Source: Pyrus communis (taxonomy: Eukaryota > Streptophyta > Magnoliopsida > Rosales > Rosaceae). From it: DNA of 64,000 nt. Shown here piece by piece: positions 49,461-60,925 of this stretch (position 1 is its first letter; the number at the start of each line of letters is the position of its first letter). Where the stretch lies: positions 5,498,872 to 5,562,871 of the forward strand of contig NC_084807.1 of assembly GCF_963583255.1 (NCBI RefSeq). The letters are read 5' to 3'. The translations under genes and the position numbers were made by a program. The notes below the pieces were generated by a model. It did no database searches. It had not been told where the DNA came from and saw only the letters and a program-made list of their open reading frames with translations.

Positions 49461-51139
49461 CTTTTTTTAATTGGGTCTCTCTCTCATAATTGGTGGGTTA
49501 GAGTAGGGGATTAGGGGGTTGGTCAGAAATGTATACAAAGTAAAGATGAGGATGATTGAAATAAATACAAGTCCATTTGCCACTTTTCCACAACACAACT
49601 CACACTAAACCATACGCATACAACTTTTCACTTTTCCAATAATACAAACATCTGAAATAGGACAAGAAAATCCATCTGAAATAGGACGTGTTCCAAAGCG
49701 ACAAAGAATAACAGAGGCACTAATGAAGTAGTAGCACTATTTTGTCAAGATAATGGAAGAGTAGTCTTCAAAGCATATAAGAAAATTTTCAGTTGTCATG
49801 TGGAGAATAATTCATATGCCAAATATTACTGTACGGGAATTAGCAATTACCTGATTAACCGTTTTCCACAATGCATGCAGCAGCCAGTAGCACTATATTC
49901 CTAGATGGTACATTATCTAACTAGCAGTATGTATCGCGTTTAGAAAGGTTTAGGGATTTAGATACGCTTTGATCAGATGTTTCTTAGAAATTGATAAAGT
50001 AAATTTTGGATTGGGTGTCCTTGCAATGGCCAGCAACACCCTTTAGAGCAAAGATAAGAAATAGTGTGGACTGGAACTTCAATATCAATCCTATGACCTC
50101 TTAATTAATTATGTTGCTAAGATAAGAAATGCACCACCAAACAAATGGTTTTGTTATTCCTTTCTTTTCTATATGTGGAGCCAATTCTCTGTGGAGACGG
50201 TCATTTGTTTGATAGCAACCATTTTTTTTCTTGGTTGAAATAATAAACTTATGATTGAGAATACCTCATCTTGCTTATCCTCCATCAAACTTACCATGTC
50301 AATGCCTTATATTGCTTTTACAATATAATTATATGAGGCATGTCAATACAAGGAGTTTTCCGTGCTTTCTCATTCTTTAATGTACAAGAAAGTTAATGTC
50401 TTTTGCCTTTTCTTTTTCTTTTTTCTTTTGCTTTGCACTCAAGGAACAAGTGCTTTTGATCACTTGTGCAGTTTGACTGCCAATTTGATAAACATATTGG
50501 GCCGACCGATCCCAATGCATCCCCTTGCTATTCTATTAGGTTTAATTCAAATAGTATTGTTTTTATCAGTGCTGTCATCTTTTGTACCCACCAGTTCGTT
50601 ATTTTGTATGATTTCCACTTTGATTAACGATTTGTATAGTATGATTGTTTTTTAATTCCATTTTTTTTGTTACTGTGGAATGTTGATTACTGGTTTTGGA
50701 TCGTCTATTTGTTTTTTAATGTATTTGCTCAAAGAAATTATACATATGTGAAGCAGCGATCTATTATCGTTGCTATGGTTGTAATACTTACGGTTACAAT
50801 GTTACATGCAATGAAGAAATGAGACTTACATTGTTTTTATGAAATTAACTATATGTATTAAAATCAATTTACTTTTCTGAGCTAATGATAAGCGATGATT
50901 TATTTTTTTTAACAGGATTTGAAAAACAATTAGTTATTCTGGTTTCTAAGCTGTTTGTTTCTAGCTTCCAAAATGCTCTCTGCTCAAGGTTAGTAATTTA
51001 AACTTCTGGAATTATTTAATTGAAAGTTTAATCGTTTAGTTTTCTATAGTTCAAGTCAACTTTTGTTTACTGTTTATATTAGATGAGAGCTATATTGTTT
51101 TTGCATATATTTCATGTCTTATTTGATTTTTTTTTTTTT

Positions 51140-52520
51140 GGGTAAATCTCAGTTTACTACCTTTAAGTTTCGTGGTTTTCAACATTTGGTACATGAAGTT
51201 TTTTCGTCATAGAGTAATACCTAAAGTGTTAATTTTGGGAGTCTCATAAATTCGTTAGTTTGGCTGTTAACTGATGATGTGGCGCTCATGTGGACAATGA
51301 TTGGGCGTCACGTGTCAATATGGGGCCCTTATGAATATTAAAAAATAAAAAAAAATCTGGCTGTTCACCCTCTTGACCCCCTCCCTCCTTCGTCCCTTTT
51401 CTTCCCATAACCCACCCATTCCCCTCCTTCTCACTTCCGTCTCTCCTTTGCAGTCCACACAGAGCTCTCCCACCCCTCCCTTCGATCCCTAAATAACCTC
51501 AGAATTCAGAATAGGTCTTTGGACAATGCTAGGATGAGACCGTGCAACATCTCCTTGCTCGAATCAGGGGTTCCAGAAACCCTAGCGATGAGATCTTTGG
51601 CTTCGTCTTCACTCACATGAGGGATTAGGGCGAGGACTCAAGCTTCATCGTCTTGGGTCCAGGGGATGGCTTCTAGGAATCGGAGGCAGAAACGAACGCA
51701 TCCTCGAAGATAAACTCCGAAACCATGGGGAGGAGGTCGAGCGTTGTCGACACAGTGATTATGGTGGAGATCGAAGGCCTCTTGAGGACCCATCAAGTTC
51801 GACTTCTCCTCGCACCCACCATCCACACCCAACCTTGTACCCACCCTCTTCCTTCCACTACACACCCCACTCCTTAAATCCACACCCATTCCCCCCATTT
51901 TCTCTGCGGCCAGGTTCTCCACCTGCGGAATCGGCCTTTGTTGAGGTAGACGGGATCTGGGTTTTTTTTTTTTTGATTTTCTGGGTTGCAGGTAGTTAGT
52001 GTGAGGGTGGGTGCAGAGGGTTTAGGGAAGACGGGAGGGGGGAAGAAAGGGGTGGGTTGCAGGGAAGGGGGGTTCACAGAAGATGAAGATGGTTTTATTT
52101 TATATTTTCTGAGTTGCAGCTTGGGCGGGGGAGAAGATGGGGTGTGGGGAGGGGGAAAAGACAAATTGGTTTTTTATTTATTTATTTTTTTTATGGGTTG
52201 CAGGGAAGGAGATGAAGATGGGGGAGGAGAGAGAGAGAGGGAAGGGAGGGGTGGGAAAGGGATTTTGGGGATGCAAAAAAGAGAGGCGAGAAGGGGAGAG
52301 AGAGGTTTAATAAAAAATTATTAAAAATATATTTAATAATTAGTGAGTGGATCGTCGCATGTAGTAACGTCCGCACTTAATAGAAAAATTAACAGAAAAA
52401 CTGACGGAGGTATGACATTGGCACAAATTCGTAAAATTAGGTATGACATTATCATTTTAAAAAGTTAAGGTATGAAAGTGTTGTGACACCAATAGTTGAT
52501 GTAGTTTTGTGTAATTTACC
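51140..52520. mobile_element. non-autonomous TIR element (Mutator-like?) nested in element B
   Basis: The left end GGGTAAATCTCAGTTTACTA and the right end (inverted) GGTAAATTACACAAAACTAC share the terminal GGTAAAT, and similar subterminal phrases (CATACCTCCGTCAG type) follow. The 1.38-kb interior is GC-richer and purine-biased (51,360-52,310) with antisense frames lacking recognisable domains. It separates Helitron Rep sequence (52,543 on) from the 5' part of element B. No clear target duplication is seen. Confidence 0.45.
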
Positions 52521-52542
52521 TTAACATTTACTTGTAATGTAA

Positions 52543-53240
52543 AGTGGCCAGAAATTATAAGAGAATTCAAAAAATAAAAAAACGAGGATTCAAACCTGAG
52601 AACAGACCTGATATAATTTCTAGAATATTTAAAATGAAACTTAATGATATGCTTGACTTCATCAAATTTGGAAAGCCTTTTGGAGAAGTTAAAGCGAGTA
52701 CCAAAAACTCATTTTTCTCCTTATCGTAGATTTTTTTTTTTTTTTTTTTTTTTGTGTTTTTTGAACTTCATAAAACTAACCTTTTTTTTTTCCTTCTATT
52801 TTCAATGTTTTTACAAACAAATGAATGTTTGTACAATTGAATTTGAAAACAGAGGTTTACCTCATTCTCATATGTAATATGGCTGAAATCAAATTTCAAG
52901 TGCTACATTGCATCAGATATAGATTCTATTATTTCAACTGAGTTGCTAGACAAATTTGTCAATCCTCAACTTTAAGAAATTGTTAATCAATTCATGATTC
53001 ATGATCCATGCGGTCATATTAATCAAAATTTCTTGCATGCGGGAAAATAAGTGTTCCAAAAACTTTCCTAAAGCATATAAAAATGAGACAATTTTTGAAC
53101 CCAATGGTTTTCCAGTTTATGGGTGTTGTGATGATGATACAAAATTTGTTTTAAAAAATGGAATCAAAATTGATAACAACTTTGTTGTTCATTATAATTC
53201 TGAACTACTTTTGAGATATAATGCTCATAAATGTTGAATC
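52543..53240 (+). pseudogene. Helitron RepHel fragment (left copy)
   Basis: The blocks read WPEIIREF and GFKPENRPDIISRIFKMKL, then (52,838 on) IEFENRGLPHSHM, which is the HUH-type His-x-His motif of rolling-circle replication initiators, then MRENKCSKNFPK and NGIKIDNNFVV. The order matches the start of plant Helitron replicase-helicase proteins. A one-base loss makes TAA directly after PHSHM, and poly-T and other stops break the rest. No helicase motifs are recognisable, so the copy cannot act on its own. Confidence 0.75.
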
Positions 53241-53744
53241 CCGTTGTGAATGAATGCTTATAAAATATTTGTTCAAATATGTAAATAAAGGTTCAGATAG
53301 AGCACGATTAGTTCTTAACAAGATCCAAATGATGAAATATTAACATATCTAAATTGTAGATACGTATCACCTCACGAAGCCGTTTGGAGATTGTTTATTT
53401 TAAGTTTCCATTTCTTTTTCTTTGCGTACATTAATTTTCGATTGATTTTTTTTAATTTTTGTCCCATGTTTTCAGTGATGTTGTAGCTTTGAAAAGACAA
53501 ATTTATGGTTATATTTAGTGACATAAAAGAGTTTTTGTTTGGTTAAAATAGGGGGAAGAATAGAGTTGTTCATCACGCGTTTCACTATGAACTTTGGATC
53601 AACATTCAAAATCTAATGTAAAAAACTGGTATCTGCTTCTTTACAGTTCTCTATTTATATGTTTTTGCAATCACGATCGCATTTTCAAAATTCTTTGAAC
53701 TTTGACCACATTTAGTTATGTTGAAATTCTTCTTGCCACTCACA

Positions 53745-53945
53745 ACCATTACATTCTGTCTCTTGACTAGATAATTTTTTATGTCTTGCTGAAATGCACT
53801 TGCACCCCTCCAACAAATGCAAACTGTGCACGTAAGTAAAACTTTTTACGTCAACTTGATTAGTGATTTTGGTATAGCTGATTGATGTGAATATCAATTG
53901 TATGGTTTGTTTTGCTCAGTTTATGCTTAATACAATGTCATCTAC
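53745..53945 (+). pseudogene. captured ARIADNE E3 ligase exon and intron piece
   Basis: The exon end at 53793-53831 reads NALAPLQQMQTVH and stops at a GTAAGT donor; the ARIADNE family has KALADLHQMQTVH at this place. The following intron sequence (about 110 bases, with AGTGATTTTGGTATAGCTGA) matches the intron at 63,400-63,515 in element C. Exon plus intron shows capture at DNA level, not from an mRNA. It lies just before the 3' end of element B. Confidence 0.6.
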
Positions 53946-54293
53946 AGGATCCCTTCATATCTATTAGAATTCTTAGTAAGATTTGTGCCAACTGTTTTTG
54001 TTATGTGGAAGTTGAAACTTTTTTTAGGGTTGTAAATAGAGTCCCATATATATGTAAATATTGTATATACACATTATAACTTTCTACGTATTTTATACAG
54101 TTTTAAAACCCACAGCATCGTGCGGGCACTTTGCTAGTAATAACTAAAAGTTGGAAAAAGAAAAAGAGCTGTTGATAATGGTATAATTAGAACTCTGACG
54201 GTAGGGAATGCAGTATCCACATTTGGAAAATACTTGCAACACCGTTTTCATGTATATATCAAGCATTTATTCACATTTTTACCAGATTTCAAA

Positions 54294-54531
54294 TGGGGAT
54301 GCTGCTCTTGTTGTTTTGCTTATGCTTTGCAGCCCTTCTCACCCCTCCCATGGTGAGCCTTCTCAAAACTTGTTTCTCTATTTTTTTTATAGAAGTATTT
54401 GGGCAGAAATGTTAATTCATCTTATTGTCGTTTCAAATGTAAAAAAATGTAAAGCTGTCCATGGCACAAGCTGATGAGGATGAAATCAAACCACCGCCAA
54501 GGAGACCAGCCGAGAATTTGAAGGCACCAGA
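54294..54531 (+). other. two exon-like cargo blocks of unknown origin (left arm)
   Basis: MGMLLLLFCLCFAALLTPPM, ending at a GTGAGC donor (54294-54356), looks like a signal peptide. About 110 bases on, a second block (54462-54531) reads MAQADEDEIKPPPRRPAENL and ends at GTAATT. Both recur inverted in the right arm. They may be exons of a captured small secreted-protein gene, but I do not recognise it. Confidence 0.4.
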
Positions 54532-54659
54532 GGTAATTTGCTTTTAAATTGAAGTCATAATGTTGTTGGTTTTAAGCCCCTTTTGTTATACCGCATGAAT
54601 ATATAATAAAATCCCAGTTTCTTCTACTGCCTCCCTTGCCATGGGGCTTCGTGGCTGGC

Positions 54660-55045
54660 TTTGAGGAAAAAAAAATTTCCCAAATCCCAAATTTGAGAGA
54701 GTGAAACCATCCTTTCAAAGCTAAGGGTTTGTAGTTGCCAGACAGAAGTCTTGGACCCGTGGGGGTGGTGGTTGGGCGACGAAGTGTGGAGGGCTTCGTG
54801 GTTGGCTTTGAGCAAAAAAAAAAACCCAAATCCCAAATTTGAGAGAGTGAAACCGTACTTTCAAAGCTTAGGGTTTGTAGTTGCCAGACAAAAGTCTTGG
54901 ACTCGTGGGGGTGGTGGTTGGGCGACGGAGTGTGGAGGGCTTCGTGGTTGGCTTTGAGCAAAAAAAAAAAAAAAAATCCCAAATCCCAAATTTGGGAGAG
55001 TGAAACTGTACTTTCAAAGCTAAGGGTTTGTAGATGCCAGACAGA
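54660..55045. repeat. three direct tandem units of about 137 bp (left arm)
   Basis: Each unit contains GGGCTTCGTGGTTGGCTTTG, an A run, CCCAAATCCCAAATTTGAGA, AGGGTTTGTAGTTGCCAGAC and GTGGGGGTGGTGGTTGGGCG. Two inverted units lie at 55783-56040. The A runs vary in length (9-17). One overlapping antisense frame of 198 codons (54572-55168) is just a read-through of these repeats. Confidence 0.8.
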
Positions 55046-55782
55046 AGTATGGGACCCGTGGGGGTGGTGTGTGGGCGACGAAGTGTGGAGTTGGTGGAAG
55101 GAAGCATGGTGGTGGACGACGATGACGACGAGCTCCCCGTAGCCCTCTTCGTAGTTGACAAGAGCCACCTTTCCTATCTCGACTTACCTCTTGAAAGGCC
55201 CCTCGGGGTGGTGGGTGGGCGACAGAGTGTGGAGGTGGTGGAAGGAATAAGGATGGGTGAGAGGGGTAGAAAGATAGGAGAGAGGGAGAGAGAGTGGAAG
55301 ACAAGGGAGGCAGAGAACGATGGAGAATAATCGTCTTTGCCGAATTGCCTGGACTATAATGTTCAAGTGAAGGTTAAAGAACCCTAATTCCTCTTCCCCT
55401 GCTCAATGTATCTGGGCCCTCGAAAGCCTAACTTATTGGGATTAACAAGTTTGTAGTTTAACTCTTTAATGGCCCAAATGCATGCTCAAGGACTTATTGA
55501 CTTGGAATGTTTTTTAATTTCTTATGAATTATTATTTAATTTTTTTTAAAAGTTAAATTAGGGTGATTAAGGAGGATAATATAATTTAGTTTAATTGCAA
55601 TGTAATGTGTTCCTCTTCAGTCACAATTGATAATTGAGGCCTTAAATTAAACTTTCGATTAATCTCTGTTTTTACTTTAATGGTTGTATATTCAGAGCAT
55701 CTCAATGAAGATGTCAAAAGAAAAATATCAAATGTAAATTTGAAGGGCTATGTGATAATGTTAAATTTCATTTTGCTCCAAT
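55046..55782. other. spacer between inverted-repeat arms
   Basis: Unique relative to the arms. 55,100-55,200 is GC-rich and on the minus strand reads VALVNYEEGYGELVVIVVH, which looks coding but is not recognised. 55,330-55,780 is plain AT-rich sequence. No intact gene. Confidence 0.4.
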
Positions 55783-56040
55783 CCCACGGGTCCAAGACTT
55801 CTGTCTGGCATCTACAAACCCTTAGCTTTGAAAGTACGGTTTCACTCTCTCAAATTTGGGATTTGGGATTTTTTTTTTGCTCAAAGCCAACCATGAAGCC
55901 CTCCACACTCCGTCGCCCAGCCACCACCCCCACGGGTCCAAGACTTCTGTCTGGCAACTACAAACCCTTAGCTTTGAAAGGACGGTTTCACTCTCTCAAA
56001 TTTGGGATTTGGGAATTTTTTTTTTCCTCAAAGCCAGCCA
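55783..56040. repeat. two tandem units of about 137 bp, inverted relative to 54660-55045 (right arm)
   Basis: The same unit as in the left arm, read in the opposite direction (GTCCAAGACTTCTGTCTGGC, TCTCAAATTTGGGATTTGGG). The copy number difference (two against three) shows unit gain or loss after the inverted duplication. Confidence 0.8.
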
Positions 56041-56336
56041 CGAAGCCCCATGGCAAGGGAGGCAGTAGAAGAAACTGGGATTTTATTATATATTCATGCG
56101 GTATAACAAAAAGGGCTTAAAACCAACAACATTATGACTTCAATTTAAAAGCAAATTACCTCTGGTGTCTTCAAATCCTCGGCTGGTCTCCCTGGCGGTG
56201 GTTTGATTTCATCCTCATCAGCTTGTGCCATGGACAGCTTTTCATTTTTTTACATTTGAAACGACAATAAGATGAATTAACATTTCTGCCCAAATACTTC
56301 TATAAAACAAATAGAGAAACAAGTTTTGAGAAGGCT

Positions 56337-56486
56337 CACCATGGGAGGGGTGAGAAGGGCTACAAAGCATAAGCAGAACAACAAGAGCAGCGTCCACATT
56401 CGAAATCTGGTCACCATGGGAGGGGTGAGAAGGGTTGCAAAGCATAAGCAGAACAACAAGAGCAGCGTCCCCATTTGAAATCTGGT
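56337..56486 (-). repeat. 75-bp in-frame tandem duplication of the signal-peptide-like block (right arm only)
   Basis: 56337-56411 and 56412-56486 are near-identical. On the minus strand each encodes a copy of LLLLFCLCF and LLTPPM. 75 is a multiple of three, so the frame is kept and a doubled hydrophobic segment results. The left arm has a single copy, so this arose after the arms were formed. Confidence 0.8.
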
Positions 56487-56629
56487 CAAAATGTGAATAA
56501 ATGCTTGATATATACATGAAAACGGTGTTGCAAGTAGTTTCCAAATGTGGATACTGCATTCCCTCCCGTCAGAGTTCTAATTATACCATTATCGACAGCT
56601 CTTTTTCTTTTTCCTACTTTTAGTTATTA

Positions 56630-58111
56630 TTAGCAAAGTGCCTGCACGATGCTGTGGGTTTTAAAACTGTATAAAATACGTAGAAAGTTATAATGTGTAT
56701 ATACAATATTTACATATATATGAGACTATTTACAACCCTAAAAAAAGTTTCAACTTCCACATAACAAAAACAGTTGGCACAAATCTTACTAAGAATTCTA
56801 ATATATATGAGGGGATCCTGTAGATGACATTGTATTAAGCATAAACTGAGCAAAACAAACCATACAATTGATATTCACATCAATCAGCTATACCAGAATC
56901 ACTAATCAAGTTGACGTAAAAAGTTTTACTTACGTGCACAGTTTGCATCTGTTGGAGGGGTCCAAATGCACTTCAACAAGACATAAAAATTTATCTAGTC
57001 AAGAGACAAAATGTAATGGTTACGAGTGTCAAGAAGAATTTCAACATAACTAAATGTGATCAAAGTTCAAAGAATTTTGAAAATGCGATCGTGATTGCAA
57101 AAACATATAAATAGAGAACTGTAAAGAAGCAGATACCAGTTTTTTACATTAGATTTTGAATGTTGATCCAAAGTTCATAGTGAAACGGGTGATGGACAAC
57201 TCTATTCTTCCCCCTATTTTAACCAAACAAAAACTCTTTTATGTCACTAAATATAACCATAAATTTGTCTTTTCAAAGCTACAACATCACTGAAAACATG
57301 GGACAAAAATTGAAAAAAATTAATCGAAAATTAATGTACGCAAAGAAAAAGAAATGGAAACTTAAAATAAACAATCTCCAAACGGCTTCATGAGGTGATA
57401 TGTATCTACAATTTAGAGATGTTAATAATTTATCATTTGGATCTTGTTAAGAACTAATCGTGCTCTATCTGAACCTTTATTTACATATTTGAACAAATAT
57501 TTTATAAGCATTCATTCACAACAGGATTCAACATTTATGAGCATTATATCTCAAAAGTAGTTCAGAATTATCAGGAACAACAAAGTTGTTATCAATTTTG
57601 ATTCCATTTTTTAAAACAAATTTTGTATCATCATCACAACACCCATAAACTGGAAAACCATTGGGTTCAAAAATTGTCTCAGTTTTATATGCTTTAGGAA
57701 AGTTTTTGGAACACTTATTTTCCCGCATGCAAGAAATTTTGATTAAGATGACCGCATGGATCAAGAATCATGAATTGATTAACAATTTCTTAAAGTTGAG
57801 GATTGACAAATTTGTCTAGCAACTCAGTTGAAATAATAGAATCTATATCTGATGCAATGTAGCACTTGAAATTTGATTTCAGCCATATTACATATGAGAA
57901 TGAGGTAAACCTCTGTTTTCAATTGTACAAACAGTCATTTGTTTGTAAAAACGTTGAAAATAGAAGGAAAAAAAAAAAGGTTAGTTTTATGAAGTTAAAA
58001 AAAAAAAAAATCTAAGATAAGGAGAAAAATGAGTTTTTGGTACTCACTTGCTTTAACTTCTCCAAAAGACTTTCCAGATTTGATAAAGTCAAGCATATCA
58101 TCAAGTTTCAT
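56630..58111 (-). mobile_element. 3' part of Helitron, inverted copy (right arm)
   Basis: On the minus strand it carries the RepHel piece (MRENKCSKNFPK, NGFPVYGCCDDD and NGIKIDNNFVVPDNSELLL; 57764-57528), the ARIADNE exon piece and the terminal hairpin, ending CACTTTGCTAA at 56630, where the left copy has CTAG. It stops at about 58111, so the outer 5' part of element B is missing. Frames are broken as in the left copy. Confidence 0.7.
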
Positions 58112-58387
58112 AGGCCCACTCATGGCCCTTAAATAGCTTTTAATCAACTGATAGAAGGGTGAATTGGGTTACTTACCCTAAAGTAGAGGGGTTCATAAGT
58201 GTACAGGAAATGATAAATTGACAGAGACCTCTTTCAGTCTCTATTACGTAAGTTAGATAACAAAAATTAAACTCATTAAATCTTGAATTTTAGTGCTTGT
58301 AAGTATACGAATCAAATGACAATATAGCATATAAGCACGAATATCATCCCACAAAGATCAATTTGATTCTAAAATCTTACTAACTAA
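58112..58387. other. no gene seen
   Basis: Short AT-rich stretch between the inverted repeat and the Harbinger-like element. Confidence 0.4.
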
Positions 58388-60098
58388 GGTGTAGTCAAAC
58401 TAAGATTTTAAATGATTTTAAAAGTGATAGATTTGATAGGATTTAGGAGGATTTAAGACTCCTACAAAATTCTTAGGGATTTTAAAGAATTTGAATGGAT
58501 TTAGTTTGTAGATTTTGGTGGATTGTGGTAGATTTTCATATAATTTTTTTTTTTAAAAAAAAAAGAAAAATATTTCCTCTTGCCCAATGTTCTAAAAAAC
58601 GTTAGGCACTAGTCGGGCGGTGAGCTGAGCCCTAACGCCTAGGCGGATTTAAGCATATTTATTATAAATTAATTAAATTTACCATGTGATATAAAAACAA
58701 ACATGAAAAATATCTTATTTCTTTAAAAATAATAAAATAAAATAAAAGAATGGCATATGTGATGTTAGAGTTTTAAGCATAGTACGGTGTGGTCCTAAAG
58801 TGAGAAAAGTCTCAAAAAATCCCCCTTTCTATTTAGGATTTCCAAAACAAAATAATTTAATTTTTATAAAATAATAAAATAAGATATTTTGAATAAAATT
58901 AGTATTTAATGTTTTTTTAAATCCCTCCACCCAACCTCCTCCACATCATCCAAGGTTCCAATCCGTGGAACCACACCAAAAGATTCATCCCACAATTCCC
59001 AAACCCTTTCACATAACCCAACCCTCAATCTATGTCAGACATAATGTGAAAAAATTAAAAGCAATTGAATGATAAGTGTCGGGACACACACACCAACACA
59101 TTTGATGCATTGGAAACCTAAAAGCCTTTATTTTGGTTTTTTTTTTTTTTTTTTTTAGCGTTTCTTCTTCCTCTTCTTTCACTTCTTCATCTTCTATCTT
59201 TCTTTTGCCTTGTAAATTCCCTCCTCCGATATGGTGCAAGTTTGCACCCTTAACTGTTCTCTCTATCCCATCATCCCCCTTCTCTTTAGATCTTTCATTT
59301 TCTGCTAAAGTTACAGCACCGATTGGAAACAAAAGATAAGACGCCGACAACCACCGAAGACTAGAGAGTCAATTCGCCAAAAGAAAAAAAACTACCGCCT
59401 TGGCCACCGCTTAGGTCATAGTGTAGGCCGCCTAGACCGCCTAGAGAGCATCTAGGCGGGTGCCTAACTCCTACCCGATTTAGCTAGACGATTTGGACCA
59501 AATTGAGGCGGCACTTCACTGACTAGGCCGATTTTTAGAACACTGCTCTTGCCCTACTGTACTCGATAGCCACTTTATCCCCTCCCTTTTCGAGTCACCT
59601 TTCACATAACCATGGCTCAATCTCTTTCTCAATTGATAGATCAACATAACTTTGGTGAGTTGTTGAGCACTACACCACCGACAACCACCACCACCGACTG
59701 CCTTTTTTCCACAGACGTACGATGTGGTACTTCAGTAGTGCTTGTAATACCACAGACATTAAAAAATCAAAATGACGAAAGGGTAGTATTAACCAAAATC
59801 CTAGATCGATCATGTCCTTTCAATGATCATACATGCGTAATTAAGGTCTAAGGGTCATAATAAGAGATTCCACCAAAGTATATGGTGGTTACCTGTGTGT
59901 GGCTAGGGTTGGGTAGAGATTTGAGGACTGCCCAGATGGAAAAGGATTTGAAATCCTAGAGGGTGAGATTGGATTCTTTTTAGTCTTGGTTATATATACT
60001 TCTTGCTCTCTAAAATCCTTTAAAATCTTTTAATTGACTACACTAAGATTTTAAAGTCTTTTAAAATCCTCTCAAATCCGAGTTTGACTACACCCCCC
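58388..60098. mobile_element. PIF/Harbinger-like non-autonomous element with TAA target duplication
   Basis: The left end GGTGTAGTCAAACTAAGATT and the right end (inverted) GGGGGGTGTAGTCAAACTCG match, both arms continue with GATTTTAAAA-type sequence, and TAA flanks both sides (58385-58387, 60099-60101). Without the nested hAT element its own length is about 750 bases. No transposase is seen; the small frame at 59612-59851 is not recognised. Confidence 0.6.
58585..59545. mobile_element. hAT-type non-autonomous element, 961 bp, with 8-bp target duplication
   Basis: The left end CAATGTTCTAAAAAACG and the right end (inverted) CAGTGTTCTAAAAATCG form the TIRs. CTCTTGCC occurs directly on both sides (58577-58584 and 59546-59553); eight bases is the hAT duplication length. 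Subterminal sequences carry repeated GCCTAGGCGG-type motifs, as in a hAT MITE family I remember from apple. No transposase frame. Confidence 0.8.
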
Positions 60099-60101
60099 TA
60101 A

Positions 60102-60925
60102 ATTGAAACAAATCATAGTGGAGAAGCTTTAATGCAAAAGATATGAAACTTTGAAATTAAACTAAAATAAAATGCATGTAAATTATAAATTGAAAACATA
60201 AGAAAAGAAGACCTAGGGCATCCGATTTCACCGTAACCAATCCTATTTAATTCCCTTAATATGTTATGCTTAAGTAGTTCCCCAATATTGATGATCAATT
60301 TTCCCTAAATTATTCGACATCCATGGCATCTGGTTATATCAAAAGTATCCTTACATGTTAACCCTCTATGGCATATAGATGGATTTAAACAAGTAAGAAC
60401 CCATTAAGCTCTATGAAAATCGCTGGAAAATCACACAAAACCCTAATTGTATGGCATCTACAAATACGTGGTTATGGTATCAATTGCAAGAAGCTAAACC
60501 CAAGTTAAGTATGGCATCTACTCTAACTTGCATGAAGTCAACCTAATTTAAACCTAGATGGTGATCAAGCATCTAAATAAAAATCAAGCGCATTACGAAT
60601 AGCAAAAGATACTCAATAAAGATGAAAAACTTGATAATAACAATGCCACAAGGGAATTAAGTATTCATGATCAGGCTACATCGTAGCCCTAGCAAAGAAA
60701 AACTCCAATGTACTTCCTCTTTGCCCTTCCTTGCCGCAGCCCCCTATGTAGAATATATGATTTTTGGTTTTGTTTTGGTGGCTGAATCCTTACTTCACAA
60801 TGGAGAATCAATCTCCACATATAAAACCTACGGCAAAGGTTACCGAAGGCCAATTAAAATGACCATTAATCCTAGCATAATGGACTTTCAAGTCCTCATT
60901 AAAGAAAAGAAAAATTAACGGAAAT
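60102..60925. other. no gene seen
   Basis: AT-rich sequence. GTATGGCATCTAC recurs at about 60,450 and 60,510, hinting at a small duplication. A frame at 60667-60918 has no recognisable motif. Confidence 0.4.

Larger units (their letters stand above)
48141..54137 (+). mobile_element. putative Helitron (element B), 6 kb, decayed
   Basis: The left end TTATATACGCTAAAACTTAG starts right after the CTAG of element A and resembles the left end of element C (60926). The right end is a hairpin CCCACAGCATCGTGCGGG (54109-54126) followed by CTAG at 54134-54137 and T. Inside are an unrecognised region (48189-51139, including open frames at 48189-48626 and 50362-50655 without known motifs), a small MITE, a nested TIR element (51140-52520), a broken Rep/helicase segment and an ARIADNE exon. 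The 3' end and Rep remnant are well supported; the 5' end is an inference from the shared motif. Confidence 0.5.
52631..58111. repeat. large inverted repeat, arms about 2.3-2.4 kb, spacer about 0.74 kb
   Basis: The left arm (52631 to about 55045) and right arm (about 55783-58111) are inverted copies over Rep sequence, the ARIADNE piece, the Helitron 3' end, the flank beyond that end, two cargo exons and GC-rich tandem units. The outer ends pair as AATGAAACTTAATGATATGC against its right-hand partner ATGAAACTTGATGATATGC. Identity is high, with scattered substitutions and small indels; the left arm has three tandem units and the right arm two. The spacer (55046-55782) holds unique sequence with one GC-rich coding-like stretch (55,100-55,200) I cannot place. 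Confidence 0.85.

Noticed and set aside
51638..52324. several overlapping frames of 90-110 codons in the GC-rich interior of the nested TIR element
   Set aside because: Low-complexity Gly/Glu or Pro/Ser reads of purine-rich DNA on both strands; no recognisable motif.
54572..55168. 198-codon minus-strand open frame rich in His, Ser and Pro
   Set aside because: It is a read-through of the 137-bp tandem units; its residues repeat with the DNA unit and match no protein family.
54660..56040. CRISPR-like or satellite array
   Set aside because: Only 3 plus 2 units, no unique spacers, and a eukaryotic context.
52631..58111. two independent Helitron insertions in opposite directions
   Set aside because: Similarity continues past the Helitron 3' end into at least 900 bases of flank on both sides, so one segment was duplicated in inverted order.
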